DNA of 64,000 nucleotides from Glycomyces fuscus (GCA_002529455.1 NYMS01000002.1:1-64000), one strand, 5' to 3'. Shown: positions 47,987-58,834, counted from the stretch's first letter. A program made the numbers and translations. Notes: generated by a model from the letters alone, not told the origin.

Positions 47987-50317
47987 ATGGACAACCACGA
48001 CGACCGCATCCGGGTGCGCGGCGCCCGCATCCACAACCTGAGGAACGTGGACACGGACCTGCCCCGGGACGCCCTGGTCGCCTTCACCGGGGTCTCCGGG
48101 TCGGGCAAGTCCTCCCTGGCCTTCGGAACCCTCTACGCCGAGTCCCAGCACCGGTACCTGGAGTCGGTGGCGCCCTACGCCAGGCGCCTGCTCCAGCAGC
48201 TCCCGGCTCCGGACGTGGACGACGTCACCGGGATGCCGCCGGCCGTGGCGCTCGCCCAGCCGCGCTCGGCGCCCTCGGTCCGCTCCACGGTGGGCACCCT
48301 CACCACGCTCTCCAACACGCTGCGCATGCTCTTCTCCCGGGCGGGCACCTACCCGCCCGGGGCGGAGCGCCTGGACTCCGACTCCTTCTCCCCCAACACC
48401 GTGGCCGGCGCCTGCCCCGTGTGCCACGGGGAGGGGGTCGAGCACGAGGTCACCGAGGAGTCACTGGTGCCCGACCCCGGGCTGAGCATCGCCGAGGGGG
48501 CCATCGCCTCCTGGCCCGGGGCCTGGCAGGGCAAGAACCTGCGCGACATCCTCGACACCCTCGGGTACGACATCCACCGGCCCTGGCGTGAGCTGCCCCA
48601 GGCCGAGCGCGACTGGATCCTGTTCACCGGGGAACAGCCCGTGGTGACCGTCCACCCGGTCCGTGAGGCGGGCCGTGTCCACCGTCCCTACCAGGGGAAG
48701 TACAGCAGCGCCCGGAGGCTGGTGCTCAAGGCGTACGCCTCCTCCGCCAGTGAGGCCCGGCGGCGCAGGGCGGCCGGGTTCATGGTCGACCGGCCCTGCC
48801 AGGAGTGCGGCGGCCGGCGGCTGCGGCAGGAGGCGCTGCGGGTCGCCTTCGCCGGGCACACCATCGACGAACTGGCTGCGCTGCCCCTGACCGAACTGGT
48901 CGCCCTGCTGCGCCCCTGGCGTGAGGACACGGGGGCGGCGGGGGCGCTGGTCGGGGAGATCGCGGCACGGGTCGAGGTGTTGGCGGAGCTGGGCCTGGGC
49001 TATCTGAGCGTGGCCCGGCCGGCGCCGACCCTGTCCACCGGGGAGTTCCAGAGGATCCGGCTGGCCACCCAGCTGGGCACGGGGCTCTTCGGGGTGGTCT
49101 ACGTCCTGGACGAGCCCTCCGCCGGTCTGCACCCGGCCGACTGCGAGGCGCTTTCGGGGATCCTCCGGCGCCTGCGCGACGGGGGCAACACCGTGTGCTT
49201 CGTCGAGCACGACCTGGACATCGTGCGCGGCGCGGACTGGATCGTCGACGTCGGCCCGGAGGCGGGCGAGCACGGGGGGCGCGTCCTGTACAGCGGCCCG
49301 GTGTCCGGCCTGCGCGAGGTCCCGGAGTCGGTGACCCGCCGCTACCTGTTCCACGACGTCCTGCCGGAGCACCGGGCCCCCGCCCCCAGCGGGCACCTGG
49401 GGCTGCGCGGGGCCACCCGCAACAACCTGCGGGGGCTGGACGCCGACATCCCCCTCGGCGTGTTCACCGCCCTCACCGGGGTGTCCGGTTCGGGCAAGTC
49501 CTCCCTGCTGGCGGAGATCGGGGACCGGGCCGCCGAACACGGCCGGGTGGTGTGGGTCAGCCAGCAGCCCATCGGACGGACGCCGCGCTCCAACCTGGCG
49601 ACCTACACCGGGCTCTTCGACACGGTGCGCAAGCTGTTCGCGGCCACCGAGGAGGCCCGCTCGCTCGGTTACGGGCCCGGCCGGTTCTCCTTCAACGTCG
49701 TGGGGGGACGCTGCCCGGACTGCGAGGGCGAGGGGTTCGTGTCGGTGGAGCTGTTGTTCCTGCCCACCACCTACGCCCCCTGCCCGACCTGCGGCGGCTC
49801 GCGCTACAACGACGACACCCTGCGGGTGGAGTACCGGGGGCGCACGGTCGCGGACGTGCTCGCGATGTCGGTCGAGGAGGCGGCGGGGTTCTTCACCGAG
49901 GAGCCGTCGGTGCGGCGCTCCCTGGAGACCCTCTCCGGGGTCGGCCTGGGTTACCTGCGCCTGGGCCAGCCCGCCACGGAGCTGTCCGGCGGCGAGGCCC
50001 AGCGGATCAAACTCGCCACCGAACTCCAGCGCCGCCGGGTCGCGGACACGGTCTACCTGCTCGACGAGCCCACCACCGGTCTGCACCCCTATGACACCGA
50101 CGTCCTCGTCAGCCGCCTGCGCGACCTCGTCGGCGCGGGCGCCACCGTGGTGGCGGCCGAACACGACATGCGGGTCGTGGCCACCGCCGACCACGTCATC
50201 GACCTGGGCCCGGGCGGTGGCTCGCAGGGCGGCCGGATCGTCGCGCAGGGCACGCCCGCGCAGGTCGCGGCGGCTCCGGAGAGCCGGACCGGCTCCTACC
50301 TCAAGGGGCTGCTCTGA
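47987..50317 (+). CDS. UvrA-like ABC ATPase (UvrA2/DrrC type)
   Basis: This is a 776-residue soluble protein with two ABC ATPase halves, each with Walker [11 protein letters not shown] (near residues 36 and 500). Zinc-finger modules (CPVCHGEG with [14 protein letters not shown] with CPTCGG) are present. The first signature is LSTGEFQRI and the second the normal LSGGEAQRI. Walker B motifs are [11 protein letters not shown] and [11 protein letters not shown]. At about 180 residues shorter than housekeeping UvrA it fits the UvrA2/DrrC class, implicated in tolerance to DNA-binding antibiotics. Third gene of the ArsR-MFS operon, it suggests resistance to a DNA-damaging compound by export plus damage handling. 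Confidence 0.92.
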   Translation: MDNHDDRIRVRGARIHNLRNVDTDLPRDALVAFTGVSGSGKSSLAFGTLYAESQHRYLESVAPYARRLLQQLPAPDVDDVTGMPPAVALAQPRSAPSVRSTVGTLTTLSNTLRMLFSRAGTYPPGAERLDSDSFSPNTVAGACPVCHGEGVEHEVTEESLVPDPGLSIAEGAIASWPGAWQGKNLRDILDTLGYDIHRPWRELPQAERDWILFTGEQPVVTVHPVREAGRVHRPYQGKYSSARRLVLKAYASSASEARRRRAAGFMVDRPCQECGGRRLRQEALRVAFAGHTIDELAALPLTELVALLRPWREDTGAAGALVGEIAARVEVLAELGLGYLSVARPAPTLSTGEFQRIRLATQLGTGLFGVVYVLDEPSAGLHPADCEALSGILRRLRDGGNTVCFVEHDLDIVRGADWIVDVGPEAGEHGGRVLYSGPVSGLREVPESVTRRYLFHDVLPEHRAPAPSGHLGLRGATRNNLRGLDADIPLGVFTALTGVSGSGKSSLLAEIGDRAAEHGRVVWVSQQPIGRTPRSNLATYTGLFDTVRKLFAATEEARSLGYGPGRFSFNVVGGRCPDCEGEGFVSVELLFLPTTYAPCPTCGGSRYNDDTLRVEYRGRTVADVLAMSVEEAAGFFTEEPSVRRSLETLSGVGLGYLRLGQPATELSGGEAQRIKLATELQRRRVADTVYLLDEPTTGLHPYDTDVLVSRLRDLVGAGATVVAAEHDMRVVATADHVIDLGPGGGSQGGRIVAQGTPAQVAAAPESRTGSYLKGLL

Positions 50318-50600
50318 CGCGCCGCGCCCTCCGTCCGCCGCCGTTCGGGGAACCCGCCGAACCGGCCGTCAGGGCTGCGCTCCTCCGCCGTGTGCCGTCC
50401 GAGCAGGTCAGCGCCCCGCCGTGCCCGGCCACGCGGTGGCCGCCGGGCCCTGGTCAGCGGCCCGCGCCCGGGCCGAGGGGTGGGACGGAGGGGGAGCGCC
50501 GGCTTCGACCGCGGGTTCGTCCGCGACCGCCGACCGGGGAGCAGCGCGGTTCTGCGCCGTGGGCCCCGCGGTCGTCACAGGGCGGCCCGGGGCGCGGTGA

Positions 50601-52403
50601 TCACCTCTGCTGGGTCCGGTAGGCGCGGGCCTGGATCCCGTACAGTTCGGCGTAGCGCCCGCCGAGCGCCATGAGTTCCTCGTGGCTGCCCTGTTCGCGC
50701 ACTCCGGCCCCGTCCATGACGACGATGAGGTCGGCCATGCGCACGGTGGAGTAGCGGTGCGAGACCAGCAGCGTGACGCGGTCCCGGTCCTTGAGGGCTC
50801 TGGCGCGTTCGGCGTACCGCTCGAACAACAGGTGCTCGGTCTCGGCGTCCAGGGCGGAGGCGGGCTCGTCCAGGAGCAGGAGCAGGGGATGGTCGCGCAT
50901 GTAGCCGCGGGCGAGCGCGACCTTCTGCCACTGCCCCTCCGACAGCTCGGCTCCCTCGGCCCAGGTGTTGCCGAGCCGGGTGTCCAGCCCCCGGGCGAGC
51001 CGGTCGACCAGGGCGCGGGCGTCGGCCCGTGCCACCGCCCGGTCAACGGCCTCCTCGTCCCCGGCCCGGGGCAGGTCGCCGAGCCCGATGGACAGCCGCA
51101 GCGGGTACTCGAAGCGCGCGAAGTCCTGGAAGGCGCCCGAGAGCCGCCTCCGCCAGGCCTCGGCCGGCATGTCGGCCAGGGCGACGCCGTCCACCAGGAT
51201 CCTGCCGGAGTCGGGTTCGTACATCTTCGCCAGGAGCTTGACCAGCGTGGACTTGCCCGCCCCGTTCTCACCGACGACGGCCACCACCGCTCCCGCCGGC
51301 AGGTGGAGCGTGACCTCGTCCAGAACCCGCCGGCCCGTCCCGGGATAGCTGAACGAGACGCTCTCCATGGTGATGCCGGAGCGCATCCGTTCCGGCGGGG
51401 GGACCGGGCTCCCCTCGGCCGGGAGGGAGGACAGCTCCTCCAGCCACAGCAGGCGGCGGCCTCCCTCCAGCCAGATCGTGCGCAGGAAGTGGACCTGGCC
51501 GAGCGTCTGGCCGATGTACTGGGCCAGGCGGCTCCCGGCGGTGAGCAGGAGGACGGCCTCGGCCGCCGAACCGCCGTTCAGCGCCACCCCCGCGACGGAG
51601 CCCGCGAACGCGCAGCCGAAGACCGTGAGCGCCGCCGCCTGCCACGCCGTGGTCGTCCACCGGACCCGGGACATGGCCTGGTGGCGTGCGGCCCACGCCC
51701 GGTGGCGTCCCGTGCGCACCCGTTCCCTGGCGCGGGCGACACGGAGTTCGCGGCCGGGTGAGGCCTTCGTGCCCAGCAGGAAGAAGTGCCGTGCCAGACG
51801 CTCGTGGTGTCCGAGTCCCTCCTCCAGCGTGTGCTCCACTCCCCCGCGCCAGTGGGAGACCACGGCGGTGGGTACCGCGAACAGTCCCAGCAGGCCCAGC
51901 AGGGGGTGGACGGTCATCAGCAGCGCCATGGTCAGGACCAGGCGCAGGGCGGCGCCCACCGCCTGGAACAGGTACTGGTAGACCTCGCTCAAGGTGTCGG
52001 CGTGGTCGCGGAGGAGCTGGGCGCGGTCGACGTAGGCGGGGCGTTCGTGGTGCTCCAGGGAGGGGATGCCGCTCTGCAGCCGTACCACGTGCGCTTCCAT
52101 GAACACGGCGGCACGGTCGGCGAAGCGACGGTTGGCCCTCTCGCTCAGCACGCGCGACAGCCAGCTCATGACCGCCAACGCGCCCAGGAGCACGGAGGCG
52201 GTGATCACGCTGATCCGGTCCCCGGAGGACACCGCGTCCGCGAGCAGCGCCAGGGCGGCGGCGATCAGGACGTCGGGCAGGGAGGCGCCGACCGTCGTCA
52301 CGAACGCGACGGCGATGAGACCGGGCGACGCCGCCCAGCCCAGCCGCAGCGTGCGGCCCAGCGACCGCCAGGAGGAGGGCAGGGGGTGGTCCTCAGCCGG
52401 CAC
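50601..52403 (-). CDS. ABC exporter half-transporter (membrane plus ATPase)
   Basis: This is a 600-residue fused permease-ATPase. Six hydrophobic segments in the first 320 residues (VAFVTTVGASLPDVLIAAAL; LRLVLTMALLMTVHPLLGLL) are followed by an ATPase domain with Walker A GENGAGKSTL and Walker B LLLLDEPASALD. The signature is LSEGQWQKV, with Glu in place of the first Gly of LSGGQ, so this half may be the degenerate partner of a heterodimer. GTG 52403 overlaps the end of the other half-transporter by 11 bp, so they are co-translated and probably pair. The cargo is unknown; a peptide or lipid is usual. Confidence 0.92.
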   Translation of the reverse strand: MPAEDHPLPSSWRSLGRTLRLGWAASPGLIAVAFVTTVGASLPDVLIAAALALLADAVSSGDRISVITASVLLGALAVMSWLSRVLSERANRRFADRAAVFMEAHVVRLQSGIPSLEHHERPAYVDRAQLLRDHADTLSEVYQYLFQAVGAALRLVLTMALLMTVHPLLGLLGLFAVPTAVVSHWRGGVEHTLEEGLGHHERLARHFFLLGTKASPGRELRVARARERVRTGRHRAWAARHQAMSRVRWTTTAWQAAALTVFGCAFAGSVAGVALNGGSAAEAVLLLTAGSRLAQYIGQTLGQVHFLRTIWLEGGRRLLWLEELSSLPAEGSPVPPPERMRSGITMESVSFSYPGTGRRVLDEVTLHLPAGAVVAVVGENGAGKSTLVKLLAKMYEPDSGRILVDGVALADMPAEAWRRRLSGAFQDFARFEYPLRLSIGLGDLPRAGDEEAVDRAVARADARALVDRLARGLDTRLGNTWAEGAELSEGQWQKVALARGYMRDHPLLLLLDEPASALDAETEHLLFERYAERARALKDRDRVTLLVSHRYSTVRMADLIVVMDGAGVREQGSHEELMALGGRYAELYGIQARAYRTQQR

Positions 52404-54246
52404 TGTCGGCTCCGTCCTGTTCTTCGGCGAACCGCATGGCCTGGAGCTCGAAGAGTCGCTTGTAGGTCCCTCCGAGGGCCATGAGTTCCTCGTGGCCTCC
52501 GAGCTCCACGACCCGGCCCTGGTCCACGACACAGATCCGGTCGGCGCGGCGGACCGTGGAGAAGCGGTGGGAGATGAGGACCGTCGTGCAGCCCCTCGTT
52601 GCCTCCAGCACGCGCTCGAAGACCTCGGCCTCGCCGCGCACGTCCAACTGGGCCGTCGGTTCGTCGAGGACGACCACCCCGGCTCCCCTGCTCACGGAGC
52701 ACAGGACCCGGGCGAGGGCGACCCGCTGCCACTGCCCTCCGGACAGGTCGGTGCCGTTCTCGTAGCCCGGGGAGAGGATCTGGTCGAGGTCGCGCAGGTC
52801 CGCGGCGCCGGCGGTCGTCAGGGACTGGAGGACCTCTTCGCGGGTGGCGCCCGGGGAGGCCACGTTGTCCTCGAGTGAGAGCTCGTAGCGGATGAAGTCC
52901 TGGAAGACCGCGCTGATCCGGCGGCGCCACGACTCCAGGTCCAGGTCCCTGAGGTCCGTGCCGTCGACCTCGATCGCTCCGGAGACCGGATCGTAGAGGC
53001 GGCACAGGAGCTTGACCAGGGTCGACTTCCCCGCGCCGTTGACGCCGACCACGGCCAGGGAACCGCCGGCCGGAACGGTGAGGTCGAAACCGTCCAGGAC
53101 CGGTGAGGACATGCCGGGGTAGGAGAAGGTCACGTCGCGGAACCTGATCTGCGCCGCGGGCATCCCCTCCGCCGGCGCCCGTCCGGAGACCACACCGCGG
53201 GCCGCGGCGCCCGAGGACATCGTCCTCTCCACGCGCAGTACCGCCGCCACGGCGTCGGCGGCCAGGGCCAGGGCCCAGTTCAGGCCGCCGAAGGCCAGCG
53301 CGCTGGCTCCCACCGCCGCGTAGGCGAAGGTGCTCGCCCCGCCCAGCCCGATGGCGCCCGAGGCGGCGTCCCGGCCCAGGGACCAGAAGAACAGTCCCCC
53401 TGACACCGTCAGCACGACCACCGTCCAGCGCATCGGCTTCCGTCGCAGCCGGGTGGTGTGCCACCGCAGCTCGACCAGGGTCCGGCGTTCGGCGGCGAAG
53501 CGGTCCGCCAACCAGCTCGCGAGGCCGAAGAGCCGGATCTCCTTGGCGGCGGGAGAGTCCACCGCCAGCCGGTAGGAGTACTCGGCGCGGCGCTGGGCGT
53601 CCAGGACCTCCCCCGTGTTGCGGTCCCACCGGGTGCTCTCCCGGAGCAGCCAGTGCGTGGAGAGCCAGGCTCCCCCGACCAGGAGCGGGGCCCACCAGGC
53701 GTAGGCGGCCAGGACCGCCGCCTGCGCCAGGCCCGAGACCGCCTCCACCAGGCCGCCCGCGATGAAGCCCAGGGACATGTGCAGGGGCGGACCGGCCATT
53801 CCGAGGTCGAAGTCGCGGGCGGCGGTCAGTTCGTCCATGTGCTCGCGGTTCTCCAGGTGCGCGACGCCCTCGGGGGCGCCCGCGGCCACGAGCAGGCGGT
53901 CGTGCAGCCGGTCGGAGACGTGCTCGCCCAGCAGGGAGCCGACCTGGGTGTGCAGGGGCGTCATGACCTGCATCAGGACGAAGACCGTGCCGACCAGGAG
54001 CAGCGGTGTCAGCAGCGGGGCGCCGTCGGCGACGGCGCCGACGAGCGCTCCGACCGCCAGGACGAACCCGGCGGGAAGAATCCCCTGGAAAAGGATCAGT
54101 GCCCACCACGTCGCGGTCAGCCTCGGATGGGACTTCCACAGGGTGCCGAAGAAAACCCATTCCCTCCGCGCTTTGAACAGGGCCATGAGGGTGCGCTTCC
54201 CAGGGGGCGCCATTTCTTCGTCGGCGGGGATGGGCACCCTGTGCAC
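52393..54246 (-). CDS. ABC exporter half-transporter (membrane plus ATPase)
   Basis: This is a 617-residue fused permease-ATPase and the first gene of the pair. The membrane half has segments such as WALILFQGILPAGFVLAVGA and LLVGTVFVLMQVMTPLHTQV. The ATPase has Walker A GVNGAGKSTL, a normal signature LSGGQWQRV and Walker B VVLDEPTAQLD, so the catalytic site is canonical. GTG 54246 (GAAGGAAAGG upstream) is chosen; the frame to 54462 continues without similarity. No peptidase domain is present, so it is not a bacteriocin-processing ABC. With the downstream half it forms a likely heterodimeric exporter. Confidence 0.92.
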   Translation of the reverse strand: MHRVPIPADEEMAPPGKRTLMALFKARREWVFFGTLWKSHPRLTATWWALILFQGILPAGFVLAVGALVGAVADGAPLLTPLLLVGTVFVLMQVMTPLHTQVGSLLGEHVSDRLHDRLLVAAGAPEGVAHLENREHMDELTAARDFDLGMAGPPLHMSLGFIAGGLVEAVSGLAQAAVLAAYAWWAPLLVGGAWLSTHWLLRESTRWDRNTGEVLDAQRRAEYSYRLAVDSPAAKEIRLFGLASWLADRFAAERRTLVELRWHTTRLRRKPMRWTVVVLTVSGGLFFWSLGRDAASGAIGLGGASTFAYAAVGASALAFGGLNWALALAADAVAAVLRVERTMSSGAAARGVVSGRAPAEGMPAAQIRFRDVTFSYPGMSSPVLDGFDLTVPAGGSLAVVGVNGAGKSTLVKLLCRLYDPVSGAIEVDGTDLRDLDLESWRRRISAVFQDFIRYELSLEDNVASPGATREEVLQSLTTAGAADLRDLDQILSPGYENGTDLSGGQWQRVALARVLCSVSRGAGVVVLDEPTAQLDVRGEAEVFERVLEATRGCTTVLISHRFSTVRRADRICVVDQGRVVELGGHEELMALGGTYKRLFELQAMRFAEEQDGADSAG

Positions 54247-54845
54247 CAGCCTTTCCTTCGGCGGTTCTCGATGTGGGGGTAGGCCTGGTGCGGTCGCCGG
54301 GCATGGAGAAGGAAGGCGGCGGGAAGTGCCCGCCCTGTAGCGGTTCGGCGGCGTGGAACCTATCCTCGGCTCCGTCCGGGTGTCAACTCGATTCGGTGGG
54401 GCGAACCACCCCGGGAGCGCCCCCGAGGACGGAGAGAACCCGGTTCCCTGCTGATTCGCCATCCGCTGACGTTGCCGTCAAGCGTTGTTTCCGGGACCCC
54501 AGAATCCCCGCTGGAGTCCACTTCGGCGGGGATTCCTGTTCGTTCGGCGGACCGATCCGCCGAGGAAATCACGGTTCGGCGCAGGAGGGCGGTCCACGCA
54601 ATCCGGGTAAGGCGCAACCGGCGGCTCATCCCGCCGTACAGCTGCCGCCCAGCCGCTGACACCTCGATCGCGGTCCTGCCAACCGGACCGTCCAGAACAC
54701 CGACGCGGCGCCTCGGCGTGCCCGCCCTCGCCGTCCAGGCCCGCGCCGGGTGGGGCGGCGGCGCCGTTCCGCGCGGTGTTCCCCGCGGTGGAGGGGCCGG
54801 TCGCGCCTTCGATGTTTTCCCGGGGCGCGTCGCGATACTCGACCC
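54247..54845. other. 600-bp intergenic region with one hairpin
   Basis: GAATCCCCGC (54502-54511) pairs with GCGGGGATTC (54526-54535) around a 14-base loop. I looked for a small precursor-peptide gene beside the ABC pair and found none. Confidence 0.45.
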
Positions 54846-54988
54846 ATGCTCAGTGGAATCCTCGAACGCGTCCTGCCCGCCCCGCAGCTGCGCCCCCCGG
54901 ACGACCTGGTGCAGGAGCCCGACCTGTCGGCGGGTGACAGCCGGGCGAAGAGATCGGCGTTCTGGACGATGCTGACGCTGTCGGCCCG
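54846..54988 (+). pseudogene. 5' fragment resembling a DUF389 membrane-protein gene
   Basis: From ATG 54846 the frame gives MLSGILERVLPAPQLRPPDD, LVQEPDLSAGDSRAK and RSAFWTMLTLSA. The RSAFWTxLxLSA stretch is how DUF389 proteins enter their first membrane segment. Here the frame then turns to ordinary Gly/Pro/Asp-rich sequence with no hydrophobic helices, so the gene seems cut after about 47 codons. A GATACT hexamer lies six bases before the ATG, so the original promoter remains. Confidence 0.5.
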
Positions 54989-55330
54989 GGCCGACACCGG
55001 TGGCCTGGAAGTTTCCGGCTCGGACCTACCCGACGCGCACCCGCGTCGGGGGCAAGGCGCGGTCAACGCCTCCCCTGGCTGGGCCTTGGGCGGGATCGGC
55101 CCGTTCTCCTCACCCCGGGTGGGCGGACCGGAAACAACGCCTCTGCCGGGCGTGAAGACCCTCCGGCCCCGTTTCGGCTGACCGGTGGTGACAGGTCCAC
55201 GGCCTGTGGGGAGGCCGGTCGGGGTCCTCGGGGGCGGGGCCGGGCGCTTGGGCCCGCTTCCCCGGGGCCGGTGGGGGACAAGGCGGGTCGGGGTGAACCG
55301 CCCCCGGAGGGGCGGCCCACCCCGGCCGCC
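54989..55330. other. intergenic, nothing recognised
   Basis: The frame of the DUF389 fragment stays open to 55181 but carries no family features. The rest is GC-rich spacer before the convergent monooxygenase gene. Confidence 0.35.
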
Positions 55331-55906
55331 TCAGGCGAAGTCGAGGTCGATGACCTGGTAGAAGGCGTAGCCGGTGTCAGCGACCTCCCACACGCTCAGC
55401 AGCACGTGGTGGCCCGGGGAGCGCTCGGGCAGGCGCATCGTGTGCGTGGTCGGGTTGGCCGGGACCAGGTCGTCACTGGACCAGTACGGCTCGCCGGACA
55501 GTTGGACCGTGTGGAAGGGTTCGGCGTCGAACTGGGCGCGCGTCAGAGGGGCCTGGGGGTCCCAGCCGGGACGGGTGAGGAAGTAGTTCCACCGCCTGGT
55601 CTTGTGCGGGGCGTGGTAGCTCCAGGTGAGCGTCAGCTCCTGGCCGGAGGCGACCGGGTGCTTGGACCAGTCGCCGCGGGGCTCGTCCAGGGCCGCGGCG
55701 AACTCCTTGCCCGCGCTGGCGATGCGGCCGTCCGCGGGCGGTTCGGCGTTGGGCACGTCCGTGGAGGCGTAGGGGTCGCTCATCCCGGCCTGGGCCGCGG
55801 GGAAGAACTTGCCCGCCTCCAGCCCGGCCGCCTGCCACTCCTGAAGGTAGATCTGGGCGCGTGAGCGCGGCTCGGTGATGAGCCCGTGGCGCGGTTCCGT
55901 CTTCAT
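55331..55906 (-). CDS. AA10-type lytic polysaccharide monooxygenase without signal peptide
   Basis: This is a 191-residue copper monooxygenase-fold protein. The family start HGLITEPRSRAQIYLQEWQA follows directly after MKTEPR. The second copper His lies in WSYHAPHKTRRWNYFLT, and the end has HVLLSVWEVADTGYAFYQVI. AA10 enzymes oxidatively cleave chitin or cellulose and need the first His as the true N-terminus after signal cleavage. Here His7 is preceded by six residues with no hydrophobic segment and the upstream DNA adds none; GGAGGGG marks ATG 55906. It therefore appears cytoplasmic, or uses another export or processing route. Confidence 0.9.
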   Translation of the reverse strand: MKTEPRHGLITEPRSRAQIYLQEWQAAGLEAGKFFPAAQAGMSDPYASTDVPNAEPPADGRIASAGKEFAAALDEPRGDWSKHPVASGQELTLTWSYHAPHKTRRWNYFLTRPGWDPQAPLTRAQFDAEPFHTVQLSGEPYWSSDDLVPANPTTHTMRLPERSPGHHVLLSVWEVADTGYAFYQVIDLDFA

Positions 55907-56222
55907 GACCCCTCCTTGGCGGCAACCCTGTGTTGCCCTTCCAAGGCGGAGAGTATACGGACGGGGGCAAGAATGCGAGACACCGGGAAGTAGATTCGTG
56001 TTCTGGGGTCGGCGGGGACCGGTGGTACGGGAAAAGTCGGGACGGGGTCCGGCGCTCCCACGCCGGGCGCACCTCCGCTGACGGTGGAACCGGGCCTCCG
56101 GCGGCCCCGAGCCCGAGGAGCCCCTTCCGGCCTGTCCGGCCCGCCCCCGTTGACGGGCGAGGACGCGCGGAGGGGGAGGCGGCCCCTGTCGGACCGCCGC
56201 CCCCGTCTGCGTTCCGTCCGCG
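55907..56222. other. intergenic, nothing recognised
   Basis: This 316-bp stretch is the promoter side of the monooxygenase gene and the 3' side of the SDR gene. Confidence 0.4.
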
Positions 56223-57026
56223 CTAGATGATCTGCTCGGTCGGGAGGATGGTGACCTCGGTCAGGTTGACGTGCTTGGGGACCGCGCTCATGAAGGCGAC
56301 CGTCTCCGCGACGTCCTCGGAGGAGAGGACGTCGATCTGGGCGATCAGGTCGGCCATGAGCTTGCTCGCCGCCGGGTCGGTGACGTGGTCCGGCAGCTCG
56401 GTGTCGACCATGCCCGGCTCGATCGTCGCCACGCGGATCCTCTTGCGGCCCAGCTCGGTGCGCAGCAGTTTGGAGAGCTGGGTGACGTAGGCCTTGGTCG
56501 CCGAGTAGACCTGGAAGCCCTCCAGGACCCGGACGGCGGCGATCGACGACGTCGTGACGAGGTCGGCGCTGCGGCCGGCGGCCGCGGCCGACTCCAGGGA
56601 GGGCACGAAGGCCTGGATGGTGTTCATGACGCCCTTGATGTTGAGGTCGATCTGGGCGTCCCAGTCCGCTGTGGCCAGGTCGGTGATGCCGGAGATGAGC
56701 TGTACGCCGGCGTTGGCGAAGACGAGGTCGACCTGGCCGAGCTCGTCGGCGACCCGGTCGGCCGTCGCGAGGACGGCGGCGCGGTCGGTGACGTCGGTCG
56801 GCAGGGCCAGGGCGGTTCCGCCCCCGGCGCGGATGCGGTCCTCGACCAGGTCGAGCCGGTCGCCGCGGCGGGCCACCAGCGCCACCTTCGCGCCGAGTTG
56901 CGCGAAGCGGACGGCGGTCGCTTCGCCGATGCCGCTGGAGGCACCGGTCACCACGGCGACACGTCCGGCGAGCGGGGTTCCGGAGACGACCTGGGCGGAG
57001 GGCTGGATGCTCTGCGTCGTGTTCAT
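56223..57026 (-). CDS. short-chain dehydrogenase/reductase
   Basis: This is a 267-residue classical SDR. The cofactor site is VAVVTGASSGIGEATAVRFA, with NAG in FANAGVQLISG. The catalytic Ser is in VTTSSIAAV, and Tyr and Lys are in YSATKAYV. The end resembles the NADP-dependent group with an extended C-terminus (TEVTILPTEQII). The substrate is unknown. ATG 57026 is chosen; a second ATG four codons upstream is possible. It is divergent from an XRE/MmyB-type regulator whose start is 98 bp away, probably its regulator. Confidence 0.92.
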   Translation of the reverse strand: MNTTQSIQPSAQVVSGTPLAGRVAVVTGASSGIGEATAVRFAQLGAKVALVARRGDRLDLVEDRIRAGGGTALALPTDVTDRAAVLATADRVADELGQVDLVFANAGVQLISGITDLATADWDAQIDLNIKGVMNTIQAFVPSLESAAAAGRSADLVTTSSIAAVRVLEGFQVYSATKAYVTQLSKLLRTELGRKRIRVATIEPGMVDTELPDHVTDPAASKLMADLIAQIDVLSSEDVAETVAFMSAVPKHVNLTEVTILPTEQII

Positions 57027-57111
57027 GCCGACCAGCATGCGACCGGTTCCGCCGGACCGGGGGGTAGTGGTACGGCCCCCCACCGGCCGGGGTTCGCGCC
57101 GTGGTCCTCAG

Positions 57112-57123
57112 TAGGCTCGGGGC
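57112..57123 (+). promoter_or_regulatory. -10 element of a leaderless promoter
   Basis: TAGGCT at 57112-57117 followed by six bases and ATG 57124. Confidence 0.6.
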
Positions 57124-57912
57124 ATGCCACGCACTGAGTTGGGCGGGTTCCTCATGACCCGCCGTGCCAAGGTGACGCCCGAGGCCGTCGGGATGCCCGC
57201 GGCGGGCGAGCGCCGTGTCCCCGGCCTGCGCCGCGACGAGGTCGCCGTGATCGCCGGAGTGAGCGTCGACTACTACCGCCGTCTGGAGCAGGGCAAGGAG
57301 ACCCGCCCGTCGGAGGTGGTGCTCTCCGGCCTCGCCCGGGCGCTGCGGCTGACCGAGGCGGAGGAGCGGCACCTGTACGCACTGGCCGGTGCCGCGCACC
57401 GGCTCGGCGAGGAGGCGACGGTGCAGCCGGTGCCGTCCGAGTTGCTGACCCTGATGGACTCGTGGAGCGACTCCGGCGCGATCGTGCTGGATCCGGTGCT
57501 CGACGTCCTGGCGATGAACGCCCGGGCACAGGAGCTGTTCGCCGGCTTCGAGGAGACCGCGAACCTGCTGGAGATGGTCCTGCTGGACCCCGAGGGCCGC
57601 CGGTTCTTCGTCGAGTGGGAGGCCTCCGCCGAGGCGACCGTGGCCAACCTGCGCGCCAGCGCCGACTTCTCCGTCGCTCCCGCCCGGCTCCGGGAGCTGC
57701 TCGACCGGCTGGAGGCCGAGAGCCCGGAGTTCCCCGGCCTGTGGGCGCGCCACGACGTGCGGCCCAAGACCCACGAGACGAAGGTGTTGCGCCACCCCGT
57801 CCGGGGCCCGCTGAGCATCGAGTTCCACGCCTTCAACGTCGCCAGCGTGCCCGGATACCAGCTCCTGGTCTACCGGGAGAAGGGGGCCGGGGAGGACCGC
57901 TCCGGCACGTAG
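57124..57912 (+). CDS. XRE-family regulator with MmyB-like ligand domain
   Basis: This is a 262-residue regulator. The helix-turn-helix is RRVPGLRRDEVAVIAGVSVD then YYRRLEQGKETRPSE (residues 30-65). The C-terminal part from about residue 100 is the MmyB-like PAS-type domain (AIVLDPVLDVLAMNARAQEL; LPVRGPLSIEFHAFNVA-type end). These control divergent oxidoreductase genes and respond to fatty-acid-like or other small ligands. The partner here is the SDR gene. The mRNA is probably leaderless. Confidence 0.93.
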   Translation: MPRTELGGFLMTRRAKVTPEAVGMPAAGERRVPGLRRDEVAVIAGVSVDYYRRLEQGKETRPSEVVLSGLARALRLTEAEERHLYALAGAAHRLGEEATVQPVPSELLTLMDSWSDSGAIVLDPVLDVLAMNARAQELFAGFEETANLLEMVLLDPEGRRFFVEWEASAEATVANLRASADFSVAPARLRELLDRLEAESPEFPGLWARHDVRPKTHETKVLRHPVRGPLSIEFHAFNVASVPGYQLLVYREKGAGEDRSGT

Positions 57913-58033
57913 CGCCCTCCGCCCCGCCGGGTCACGGCGGGAGCCCCCGGGCTTCGGCTCTCGACGGCCTTCACGTGGCGGAGGCCGGTTGCGGTACGCG
58001 GCCGCTCCGGGGAGCGGCCGCCACCTCCCTGTC

Positions 58034-58834
<801 letters not shown>

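Noticed and set aside
54247..54845. A precursor peptide gene beside the ABC exporter pair
   Set aside because: No short frame with a ribosome site and a leader-core look was found on either strand.
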